Source of the DNA: Amaricoccus macauensis_A
Lineage (GTDB): Bacteria; Pseudomonadota; Alphaproteobacteria; Rhodobacterales; Rhodobacteraceae
Length of the DNA stretch: 64,000 nucleotides
Direction: 5' to 3'
Assembly: GCF_049800915.1 (NCBI RefSeq)
Contig: NZ_JBNAFY010000003.1
Location: 434,001 to 498,000, forward strand
Within the stretch, counting starts at the first letter, position 1; each line of letters opens with the position of its first letter. Positions 47,244 through 55,093 of this stretch are shown here, piece by piece. Position numbers and translations under genes: made by a program. The notes beneath the pieces are model-generated. The model was given only the letters and a program-made list of their open reading frames with translations. It did not search any database and was not told the DNA's origin.

Positions 47244-48098
47244 CTAGCGTCGCGCGCTTCGAAGCTTTATTGAAAAGTCGTTTGCCGCCTTGATCATCGA
47301 GTTGATCAGGTGCTTTCTCGTCTTCTCGGTCACGTCTTCTGCCGGAAGGGTTACCGAGATGGCCCCTACCACGGCGCCCCCTACTTCTCGCAACGTCGAT
47401 CCGACACAGAACACGCCCTTGCGGAATTCCTCGTCGTCGACTGCGTATTTCTTCCGCCGCACCAGTCGCAGCTCCTCGATCAGGCCGGAAAGCGTCGTGA
47501 TCGTGCGCGGCGTGTAGCGCGTGAGCCCGTTGGCCGAGATCACCCGCACCAGCTCGGTATCGGGGATCCAAGCAAGGATGGACTTGCCCGTCGCGGTCGC
47601 ATGCAGCGCGGTCATCTTGTCGACCTCGTCGGGCTCCTCCACCCGCCCCGTCGGATCGGGAAAGCTCAGTTGCGTCACCAGCGAGCACTGGCTCAGAACG
47701 GCGTATTGCGCGGCCAGCCCCAGCCGCTTTCCAAGGGCCTCGAGATCATCCCGGATCAGCGTCGCGACATCCAGCTCGCGCTCCGACAGTTCATGCAGCT
47801 CGCGAACCTTGGAGCCCAGCATGTAGCCGCGCCGGCGGTCCAGGCGGGTCACGTAACCGCGGTTGGCGAGCGTCGAGACCAGGTGGTGGCATGTCGATGT
47901 GTTGAGCCCGCTGCGGTCCGCCATCTCGGCGAGGGTCAGTCCTTCCGGCTCGCTCGCAACAAGTTCGAGCAGAATGAGTGCCCGCTCCACCGATTGTATC
48001 GTGCGTCCGAATGTGGTGCGATCCCCAGCCTGCACGTCTCCGAGATAAGCCACTGCTTCGCTCGCTCCGATTATATTTTTGTCTGTTTGTCGGACCAC
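47244..48098 (-). CDS. IclR-family transcriptional regulator
   Basis: A 284-residue regulator with a winged helix-turn-helix at about residues 30-95 (IQSVERALILLELVAS, LAEMADRSGLNTSTCHHLVSTL) and a C-terminal GAF-like effector domain. Effectors of the family are often the pathway substrate or an intermediate. The start is a GTG with GGGAGGA 7 nt before it. It is the first gene of the minus-strand catabolic series and is preceded by a perfect palindrome at 48175-48191, so self-control and control of the operon are likely. Confidence 0.92.
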   Translation of the reverse strand: MVRQTDKNIIGASEAVAYLGDVQAGDRTTFGRTIQSVERALILLELVASEPEGLTLAEMADRSGLNTSTCHHLVSTLANRGYVTRLDRRRGYMLGSKVRELHELSERELDVATLIRDDLEALGKRLGLAAQYAVLSQCSLVTQLSFPDPTGRVEEPDEVDKMTALHATATGKSILAWIPDTELVRVISANGLTRYTPRTITTLSGLIEELRLVRRKKYAVDDEEFRKGVFCVGSTLREVGGAVVGAISVTLPAEDVTEKTRKHLINSMIKAANDFSIKLRSARR

Positions 48099-48174
48099 GT
48101 TCTGTCCTCCCCGTTGCCGCCGAGTTTGGGCAACATCTCGATTCTTTCAATCGTTTTTCCAAATATCGCCACTT

Positions 48175-48191
48175 ATTTCACGATGTGAAAT
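48175..48191. promoter_or_regulatory. Palindrome upstream of the IclR gene: candidate operator
   Basis: ATTTCACGATGTGAAAT is a perfect inverted repeat with 7-bp arms and a 3-bp spacer, 77 nt upstream of the GTG start. No second copy was found near other operon genes. The size and position suit an IclR-family dimer site. Confidence 0.6.
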
Positions 48192-48199
48192 CAATAGCG

Positions 48200-48370
48200 T
48201 TATTGGTGGGAGCCATCGGGTAAGTTAGCGGATCCGGTTCGGCCCGCCCGCCGGCAGCGCTCGGAACAATACCTGACCTTGTCCCAATCCCGCTTCCACT
48301 TCTTGCGCCAGGCAAATGGCCGACCGCAACGTTCGCAAATCTTCGTGGGGAGATCCCCCTTGGCGCGCAT
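48200..48370 (-). CDS. DUF2256 domain protein
   Basis: A 56-residue protein, MRAKGDLPTKICERCGRPF at the start, with two zinc-ribbon pairs C-x2-C (Cys12, Cys15) and C-x3-C (Cys35, Cys39) and the WRKKWKRDW core that defines DUF2256. The function is unknown. The ATG at 48370 is chosen because the conserved domain begins there; the longer frame to 48499 would add 43 residues of no recognisable family. It lies upstream of the IclR gene on the same strand. Confidence 0.8.
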   Translation of the reverse strand: MRAKGDLPTKICERCGRPFAWRKKWKRDWDKVRYCSERCRRAGRTGSANLPDGSHQ

Positions 48371-48596
48371 CTTCACTTCGGACCTCTCAGCATAGGATCG
48401 ATCATCAGGTAGCCGAATGCCGTCGCGGGAACAGCAGTGCGGCAGAGAACACCGTTCTCCATGCGCGACAAAGACCTGCCGCACGGCACCGGCTTGCATC
48501 TTTACCGATTATTCAGGAGCGGGCGTTGACACGGCTCTTTCAAAGGCGCCAAATGATCCACCGCAGGCGAAAAGGCCGCGGTAGGGGGAAGAAAGA

Positions 48597-49913
48597 ATGC
48601 AGCAGCCGATACTCTCGGCCGCCGTCTTTTATATGGCCTGTGCGTCGGCCGCTTTCGGACAGACGACCTTGACCATAGCGACGGTAGCCAATCCGGACAT
48701 GGAGCGGATGCAGAGGCTCTCGGAAGCCTTCACGTCCGAAAATCCCGAAATTTCATTGGACTGGGTCACACTCGACGAAAATACCCTGCGCCAAAGGGTT
48801 ACCACAGATATTGCAACAGGGGCCGGGCGTTTCGACATCGTGTCGATCGGAACCTACGAGGTACCGATCTGGGCCGAACGGGGCTGGTTGTCCGCGATCA
48901 ACACCATGCCCGCAGACTACGATGTCGAGGACATCCTGCCGCCGATCCGCGAAAGCCTGAGCTACGAGGGCATCCTCTTCGCAGCACCCTTTTACGGCGA
49001 GTCGGCCTTCACGATGTATCGCACGGACCTGTTCGAGGCAGTCGGGCTCGAGATGCCCGAGGCACCGACCTGGGACTTCATCCGCACCGCCGCTGCCACG
49101 ATCACCGCCGAAACCGACGACGTCCACGGAATCTGCCTGCGCGGCAAGCCGGGCTGGGGCGAGAACATGGCCTTCGTCACGGCAATGGCCAACTCCTATG
49201 GCGCGCGCTGGTTCGATCAGAGCTGGGATCCCCAGTTCACCAGCGAGACCTGGGCGAGCACGGTGGCCGATTACGTCTCCCTGATCAACGAGTTCGGCCC
49301 ACCCGATGCAGCCTCAAAGGGATATGTCGAGACGCTGGAAATGTTCCAACAGGGGGAATGCGCGATCTGGATCGACGCAACCGTCGCCGCCTCCTCGATC
49401 ACCGATCCCGAAATATCGGAAGTGGCTGATAGCGTGGACTTCGCGCTTGCTCCCGACCGAGGCTTGGGCAAGCGAGCCAACTGGCTATGGGCTTGGGCGC
49501 TCGGCATATCGTCGGGCTCGGAACACCAGGACGCGGCAAAACGCTTCGTGGCCTGGGCAACCTCGCCCGACTACGCGAGGCTCGTGGCCGAAGAAGAAGG
49601 CTGGGCCAATGCCCCGCCAGGCACGCGCGCGTCACTTTACAAGAACCCCGACTATCTGGAAGCCGCACCCTTCGCCGAAATGGTTCTCGCTTCGATTCAG
49701 GCCGCCGATCCGGAGAATCCCACGGTCGATGAAGTGCCCTATACCGGTATCCAGTATGTCGCGATTCCAGAGTTCCCGGGCATGGCGACCGCGGTCGGCT
49801 CGCAGATCGCAAAGGCGTTGTCCGGCGACATTTCGACCGGCCAGGCCCTGGAAAACGCCCAATGGGTCACCGAAAAGGTGATCGAGCGCGCCAGGTTCAT
49901 CGGCGAGGAATAG
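48597..49913 (+). CDS. Orphan sugar-type extracellular solute-binding protein
   Basis: A 438-residue family 1 solute-binding protein with a signal peptide (MQQPILSAAVFYMACASA, cleavage near AFG-QT). The mature chain has the SBP_bac_1 layout, with NPEISLDWVTLDEN, a FDIVSIGTYEVPIWAERGWL segment and CAIWIDATVAASS. The best match is the sorbitol/mannitol SmoE group. No ABC permease or ATPase gene is adjacent; the next gene encodes an NCS1-like transporter. A TTGACA hexamer at 48526-48531 could be a -35 element, but no good -10 was found at standard spacing. Confidence 0.88.
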   Translation: MQQPILSAAVFYMACASAAFGQTTLTIATVANPDMERMQRLSEAFTSENPEISLDWVTLDENTLRQRVTTDIATGAGRFDIVSIGTYEVPIWAERGWLSAINTMPADYDVEDILPPIRESLSYEGILFAAPFYGESAFTMYRTDLFEAVGLEMPEAPTWDFIRTAAATITAETDDVHGICLRGKPGWGENMAFVTAMANSYGARWFDQSWDPQFTSETWASTVADYVSLINEFGPPDAASKGYVETLEMFQQGECAIWIDATVAASSITDPEISEVADSVDFALAPDRGLGKRANWLWAWALGISSGSEHQDAAKRFVAWATSPDYARLVAEEEGWANAPPGTRASLYKNPDYLEAAPFAEMVLASIQAADPENPTVDEVPYTGIQYVAIPEFPGMATAVGSQIAKALSGDISTGQALENAQWVTEKVIERARFIGEE

Positions 49914-49973
49914 CGCCCGACGGGCCTGCCGCGGCCCGTTTCCACGGCACAAGCAATTGTGGGGGAGATTGAA

Positions 49974-51737
49974 GTGACACATTTGGCGGATGCCTATCAG
50001 AAACCCGTCTCCGAAATGGACGACGAACAACTGCCGGTCCCTGAACACCGAACACATGGGGCAAGGCACTTTCTCGGCCTCTACGGGTCCGAACATGTAG
50101 CCGCGACCGAATTCGTCATCGGCGCCGCATTCGTGGCCATGGGTGCGACGATCCACGACATCCTGATCGGGCTGCTGATCGGCAACACGCTGGCCGTCCT
50201 GAGCTTCTGGATCATCACCGCGCCGATCGCGATAAAAACGCGGCGCAGTCTGTATTCCTACCTCGACCACCACATGGGGGATCTTCTCCCGCGGCTATAC
50301 AACGGCGCCAACGTGCTGATCTTCGTGGCAATTTCCGCCGCAATGATCACGGTTTCCGCGACGGCCGTTCGTGTCCTCTTCGACATTCCGCCGCAGATCT
50401 ATCCATGGCCCAGCAGCATGGCCTTTGTGCTCATTGCCGGCTCGGCAAGCATCATCGCCGTGGTCGTGGCCTATTACGGGTTCAACGTGGTTGCCGAGTT
50501 CGCCACCATCTGCACCCCCTGGCTGATGGTGATGTTCACCGCCGGCGGCATGGTTCTGATCCCCGCGCTCAACGAAACGCTTACCGGCTACACCACGCTC
50601 TCCAGCTTCGGGGATTTCGTGAACCTCGCTGGCGCGACCGTGTTCACCGGCATTAACTCCCAAGGAGAGCCCGGCATCGGTCTGATCGAGGTCATCGGCT
50701 TTGCCTGGGCCGCGAATACCTTCGCCCATTTCGGCCTCGTGGACATGGCGCTCCTGCGCTACGCGAGAAAGTCGGTCTACGGCCTCTGCACCGCGACCGG
50801 CATGATGTTCGGCCACTACATCGCCTGGATTTCCGCCGCACTGATGGGCGCAGCCACGGCTTCGATCATGAAGCTGAGCGTCGCCGTGGTCTCGCCCGGT
50901 GACGTCGCCTTCTACGCGCTCGGGGCCACCGGTTTCGTAATCGTCGTGATTGCGGGATGGACGACAGCCAACCCGAACCTCTACCGCGCCGGCCTTGCCG
51001 CCCAGGCGGTCTTCCCGAAGATTCCACGCCAGAAGGTCACCCTCATGGTGGGCGCTGTCGTGGTGGTCGGAAGCTGTTTCCCCTTCATCTACCGCAGCAT
51101 CCTGCCGATCCTCGCCTATGCCGGGCTGGTTCTCGTGCCCATCGGCGGCGTTGTCTTCGCCGAGCAGCACATCTTTCAACGCATGGGGCTGAAGCCCAAC
51201 TGGCACCGTCTGACAGGCGCCAAGGACAACAGGCCTGCGCTGATCACCTGGCTGGTCGCCCTGATATTCGGGTTCGGGCTGAACTTCATGAACATCATGC
51301 CCTTCGTCTACCTCTTCCTCCCGACCTGGGCGCTCTCCATTGTCGTCTACACGATCCTCGCGAAGCGGGCCGGCGCTGGCGGAGACTATCCCGAGGCAGA
51401 GAAGCGCGAAGCCGAATTCGAGCGCCGCGTCGCGCAGTATCACGCCAGTCTGGCACAGACGGAAAGCCACGAGCACGTCTCCGACACATCCCTGCTGACG
51501 AAGATCATCCGCGCTGTCTGGATCGTCGTGGGCCTCCTGGTTCCAGCCGTGCTGGCCTGGCGCGTCCTCTTCAACAGCCCGGACCTCTACGCCTATTACG
51601 TCAACCGCGAGGTGTTCTACGACGTCACCATCTGGTGCACGCTCATCTACTTCATATTCGCCTGGTGGGACCTGCAACGCTCGAAATCGCTTCAGCGGCA
51701 GAGCCACCCCGCCGGGGAAACCGCGCCTGCGGAATGA
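49974..51737 (+). CDS. NCS1-like purine/cytosine permease family transporter
   Basis: A 587-residue membrane protein with about 12 hydrophobic helices. The N-terminal GLYGSEHVAATEFVIGAAFVAMG and later NTFAHFGLVDMALLRYARKS segments match purine-cytosine permease-like (NCS1-related) secondary transporters. A 70-residue soluble segment (about 465-505) lies before the last helices. The GTG at 49974 is preferred because GGGGGAG lies 6 nt upstream; an earlier GTG at 49959 is inside that sequence. It is 60 nt after the solute-binding protein gene on the same strand. Confidence 0.8.
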   Translation: MTHLADAYQKPVSEMDDEQLPVPEHRTHGARHFLGLYGSEHVAATEFVIGAAFVAMGATIHDILIGLLIGNTLAVLSFWIITAPIAIKTRRSLYSYLDHHMGDLLPRLYNGANVLIFVAISAAMITVSATAVRVLFDIPPQIYPWPSSMAFVLIAGSASIIAVVVAYYGFNVVAEFATICTPWLMVMFTAGGMVLIPALNETLTGYTTLSSFGDFVNLAGATVFTGINSQGEPGIGLIEVIGFAWAANTFAHFGLVDMALLRYARKSVYGLCTATGMMFGHYIAWISAALMGAATASIMKLSVAVVSPGDVAFYALGATGFVIVVIAGWTTANPNLYRAGLAAQAVFPKIPRQKVTLMVGAVVVVGSCFPFIYRSILPILAYAGLVLVPIGGVVFAEQHIFQRMGLKPNWHRLTGAKDNRPALITWLVALIFGFGLNFMNIMPFVYLFLPTWALSIVVYTILAKRAGAGGDYPEAEKREAEFERRVAQYHASLAQTESHEHVSDTSLLTKIIRAVWIVVGLLVPAVLAWRVLFNSPDLYAYYVNREVFYDVTIWCTLIYFIFAWWDLQRSKSLQRQSHPAGETAPAE

Positions 51738-51900
51738 CGCGTCCCTGAAATGAGTGCCCGCCCGACCTTCCAAGGGTCGAGCGGGTCTCGCCAAATTTCA
51801 TGCATACACGGATTACAGAGCGCCGGACGAGGCCCTCGGTGAACGGCCCGCCCGGCTAGGCGAACTATCCCCATCTCCCTCCCGGAATTAGCCCCAACCA

Positions 51901-51985
51901 CGCGCCCCTGCTTGATGCCTGGGGCGCGCGGGCAAGACTGATTTGCCATACCACCGCCCCTAGAGCGTCCTTGATGCAGGGACGC
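51901..51985. other. Two adjacent hairpins with the same TTGATGC loop sequence
   Basis: Hairpin 1: CGCGCCCC (51901-51908) pairs with GGGGCGCG (51921-51928). Hairpin 2: GCGTCC (51965-51970) pairs with GGACGC (51980-51985). Both loops contain TTGATGC. They lie in the 335-nt gap 51738-52072 between the transporter and CopG genes, where no CDS is supported. No U tract follows either hairpin. Confidence 0.4.
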
Positions 51986-52072
51986 GATTTGCCGATGCTC
52001 GGCCAAAACGCGAAAAAGATCCTTGAACCCACCCAAGAGACATCCATATACCATCCAAGTGGAATATAAAAT

Positions 52073-52483
52073 ATGCCGAAGATCCACCGACCCACGCATT
52101 CGGATACGGAGAAACTGACCCTCAATGTCGGACATGTCGATCTCGGGCGTATCGACCTTCTCGTGCAGGAGGGCTTCTACGCCAATCGCAGCGATTTCAT
52201 TCGGACCGCGATCCGGAACCAGCTCACGGCCGAAGGCGGGGCGCTGTCCAAGTCGGTGGAGCGCCACACGCTCGATCTGGGAATGCGCGATGTCACCCGG
52301 GAGGAACTCGAAGCCGCCCAGCGCGCCGGAGACGAGTTGCACATCCGCATCGTCGGGCTCGCCCGCATCGCGCCGGACGTCACGCCCGAACTTGCAAGGG
52401 CCACCATCGGCTCCATCACCGTTCTCGGCACGCTCCAGGCACCCGCCGAGGTCAAGGCGGCCCTGAAGGACCGCATCCGCTAA
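52073..52483 (+). CDS. CopG-family (ribbon-helix-helix) regulator with C-terminal extension
   Basis: A 136-residue protein. Residues about 13-51 form a ribbon-helix-helix DNA-binding unit (EKLTLNVGHVDLGRIDLLV, then FYANRSDFIRTAIRNQL). The C-terminal 85 residues (ERHTLDLGMRDVTREELEA, RIVGLARIAPDV) form a conserved extension that is not a nickel-binding NikR domain as far as I can see. CopG proteins often repress their own operon; here the following genes are an esterase and an acyltransferase. Confidence 0.82.
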   Translation: MPKIHRPTHSDTEKLTLNVGHVDLGRIDLLVQEGFYANRSDFIRTAIRNQLTAEGGALSKSVERHTLDLGMRDVTREELEAAQRAGDELHIRIVGLARIAPDVTPELARATIGSITVLGTLQAPAEVKAALKDRIR

Positions 52484-52545
52484 CCGGCCGTCTCCTCTGA
52501 GGGGGGGCCGCCGGACAGGCACCCACCAACAGAGGTAAGACAGCT

Positions 52546-53760
52546 ATGCAGACAAGTTTCGCGACGGCCATGGGCCGGGCGCTCGAATCGACGCGTGCCG
52601 GCGATCCGATGGCCGCCACCCGGATCATCCAGATGGCTCTGGCGGGCGAGGAAATCGACCTCACGGACGCCACCACACGCCCCGGACCGCCCCGCTTCAA
52701 GGCTCCCTGGGGCTTCGTTGAGGATGCAGAGATTCTCGACGACACACCCGGCAGGACGGAGCGCAAATCGCGGCACAAGTCCGCGCACCGCCGGTCGCTC
52801 AAGGATACCCTCTCCGCACTTCGCCATGGCAAGGAAAGCATCCTGCCCGGCATGCAGATGCCTGGAATGCGCAAGCCGGGCCTGGGCACTCCACCGGCCA
52901 TACCGGAAGGTGCGCGCTACGAAAGCCGCCATTTTTCCTGTGCCCACGGGGCGCGGGACTACCGGCTCTATGTCCCCGCCTCGCTTGAAGGGGCGCCGAC
53001 CGGGCTTGTCGTCATGCTGCATGGCTGCACGCAGGACGCAGACGATTTCGCTTCCGGCACGGGCATGAACGCGCAAGCGGAACGGCACGGCTTCATCGTC
53101 GCCTACCCGCATCAGACGCAGGCCCACAACCCGATGAGTTGCTGGAACTGGTTTCGCCCGTTGGATCAGGGTCCGGAGCGGGGAGAGCCCGCGCTGCTCG
53201 CGGCGCTCGCCCGCAAGCTCGGCTCGGAATTCGGCATCGCCACGGGCCGAACATTCTGCGCCGGCCTCTCGGCAGGAGGTGCGATGGCCGCCATTCTCGG
53301 GGAAACACACCCGGAAACCTTCGCCGCCGTGGGCATCCATTCCGGCCTGCCCCATGGCGCGGCCCATGACGTGGTTTCGGCCTTCGCCGCCATGCGGGGT
53401 GATACGATCAATGCAACGCGGAGCCGTATGAAGACCCGCACGATCATCTTCCACGGCACCGCCGATGCAACCGTCCATCTGTCCAACGCCGAAGCCATCT
53501 TCGCGACAGCGGGCGGCGATGGCGGCCGCGTCCTGCCTGCGCGCGAAACCTCCCCCGGCGGCCGCAGCTACACCCGGACGCGCATCACCGGGGAGGCCGG
53601 AGACCCCCGCGCCGAGCTCTGGCGCATCGAGGGTGCAGGCCACGCCTGGTCGGGTGGAAACGCCGCAGGCTCCTACACCGACCCAATGGGCCCCGATGCC
53701 TCGCAGGCCATGGCCCGTTTCTTCCTCGACACCACATCCGAAACCGGAGACACGAAATGA
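52546..53760 (+). CDS. PHB depolymerase-family esterase
   Basis: A 404-residue alpha/beta-hydrolase of the polyhydroxybutyrate depolymerase/esterase family. It has the family opening LVVMLHGCTQDADDF, the nucleophile Ser242 in GLSAGGAM, and a C-terminal IEGAGHAWSGG segment with the likely catalytic His. An N-terminal part of about 130 residues has no known function. No signal peptide is apparent, so it may act in the cytoplasm on granule-derived or short oligomers. It follows the CopG gene by 62 nt and overlaps the next gene by 4 nt. Confidence 0.85.
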   Translation: MQTSFATAMGRALESTRAGDPMAATRIIQMALAGEEIDLTDATTRPGPPRFKAPWGFVEDAEILDDTPGRTERKSRHKSAHRRSLKDTLSALRHGKESILPGMQMPGMRKPGLGTPPAIPEGARYESRHFSCAHGARDYRLYVPASLEGAPTGLVVMLHGCTQDADDFASGTGMNAQAERHGFIVAYPHQTQAHNPMSCWNWFRPLDQGPERGEPALLAALARKLGSEFGIATGRTFCAGLSAGGAMAAILGETHPETFAAVGIHSGLPHGAAHDVVSAFAAMRGDTINATRSRMKTRTIIFHGTADATVHLSNAEAIFATAGGDGGRVLPARETSPGGRSYTRTRITGEAGDPRAELWRIEGAGHAWSGGNAAGSYTDPMGPDASQAMARFFLDTTSETGDTK

Positions 53761-54959
53761 AAAACTCACTGACGTTCGACGCCATCGCCGAAATAACGCC
53801 GGGTCCGAAATGGAAGGCGCGCTGGGATTGGTCCTGGCCGGCCTACGAAGCCTGGTTCACGTCGCGTGGAGGCGACAACGGCCCGTCCCGCGCGGAATGC
53901 GAATACGCGCTGGCAGAGCATATGCCGGAACTCGTCCCGACCTACCGACGCCTTGTGGCGCTGGCGGGCGGCGGCGACCGGGCCGCGCGCTTCCTCTCCA
54001 CATGGTGTCCGCCCGCCTACCTGGGGGGCTGTTCGCTCGCTGCGCGCTCGAGATCGGGCCGCGTTCGCCTCGTGCGCAACTACGACCTCTCGCCGAACCT
54101 CAACGAGGGTTTCCTCCTGCGCAGCGAATGGTGCGGACGCCCCGTGATGGGCATGATCGAGTTCCTCTGGGGCCTCTCGGACGGCGTCAACGGGGCCGGT
54201 CTCTCCATCGCGCTGGCCTATGGCGGCAGCAAACGGGTGGAGCGCGGCTTCGGCATCACCACCATTCTGCGATATGTGCTGGAAACTTGCGATGATCTGC
54301 CCGCAGCTCTGGAGGCGCTTCGCCGTATTCCCTCGCACATGGCCTACAACCTCGTTCTGGCCGACCGGCATGGTGCAACCGCGTCTGTCGAGATGATCCC
54401 CGGTGGCGGCATCCGTTGCATGGACCTGCCGATCGCGACCAACCACCAGCACGGGGAGGACAAGCCCGATCGCCCGGCCTTCACCCGCACGATGGAGCGT
54501 CGTGCACATCTCGAAGACCTCATGGGCAATGCCACGGCCCCCGAGGATCTGCGCTGGCACTTCCTGAGAACTCCCCTCCTGCGGAAGGACTACGCGAACG
54601 GGTTCGGAACGCTCTTCACCGCGGACTATGATCCGGTGCATGGGGCGCTTACCCTTGCCTGGCCCGGAAAAAGCTGGACCCAGAGCCTGGACCACTTCGT
54701 CGAAGGCACGCGCGAGATCACGTATTCCGGGATCACACCCGATCAGCCGCAGGCCACATCGGGCGGATGGGATTGGGCCCGCATGCTCCTGCCCGGAAAC
54801 CCGGCGCTCGAGGCATGGCTCGATGGTGCCGAGGAAGGCGCACCCGACTGGGCCGCCTTCGGTCAGATCATGGCCTCGGCATGGCAGAGCACGGACTGGT
54901 CGGATCAAGGGCAGTGGTCGAACCATGGCCAGCCCGCGAATAATCGGGATGCAGCCTGA
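53757..54959 (+). CDS. C45-family autoproteolytic acyltransferase/hydrolase
   Basis: A 400-residue Ntn-hydrolase-type protein of peptidase family C45 (the isopenicillin N acyltransferase family). The self-cleaving nucleophile is Cys92 in LGGCSLAAR, followed by VRLVRNYDLSP and a GLSDGVNGAGLSIALAYGG segment typical of the family. Members hydrolyse or transfer acyl groups on amides. It overlaps the esterase gene by 4 nt (ATGA) and ends the CopG operon; a strong hairpin follows at 54997-55020. The natural substrate is unknown. Confidence 0.8.
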   Translation: MKNSLTFDAIAEITPGPKWKARWDWSWPAYEAWFTSRGGDNGPSRAECEYALAEHMPELVPTYRRLVALAGGGDRAARFLSTWCPPAYLGGCSLAARSRSGRVRLVRNYDLSPNLNEGFLLRSEWCGRPVMGMIEFLWGLSDGVNGAGLSIALAYGGSKRVERGFGITTILRYVLETCDDLPAALEALRRIPSHMAYNLVLADRHGATASVEMIPGGGIRCMDLPIATNHQHGEDKPDRPAFTRTMERRAHLEDLMGNATAPEDLRWHFLRTPLLRKDYANGFGTLFTADYDPVHGALTLAWPGKSWTQSLDHFVEGTREITYSGITPDQPQATSGGWDWARMLLPGNPALEAWLDGAEEGAPDWAAFGQIMASAWQSTDWSDQGQWSNHGQPANNRDAA

Positions 54960-54996
54960 GACATGGCGCGCCCGGCCCTCGTGCGGCCGATAGAAC

Positions 54997-55027
54997 GGTT
55001 CAGACACAAGCGTCTGAACCTGCCTTT
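54997..55027. terminator. Terminator between the C45 gene and the convergent reductase gene
   Basis: A perfect 9-bp stem (54997-55005 with 55012-55020) and a 6-nt loop are followed by TGCCTTTTA. It may serve both converging operons. Confidence 0.7.
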
Positions 55028-55093
55028 TAGTCCAGTAGGGTCGACCGACCAGAGCCCGCCCCAGATGGCAAGTCCGACTAAGCTGGCTCTGAT

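Noticed and set aside
50295..51794. 499-residue minus-strand ORF opposite the NCS1-like gene
   Set aside because: Antisense frame of a membrane protein; it has no hydrophobic segments, no start signal and no family.
51750..51800. Hairpin after the NCS1-like gene as a terminator
   Set aside because: The stem has a mismatch and no U tract follows, so termination is not supported.
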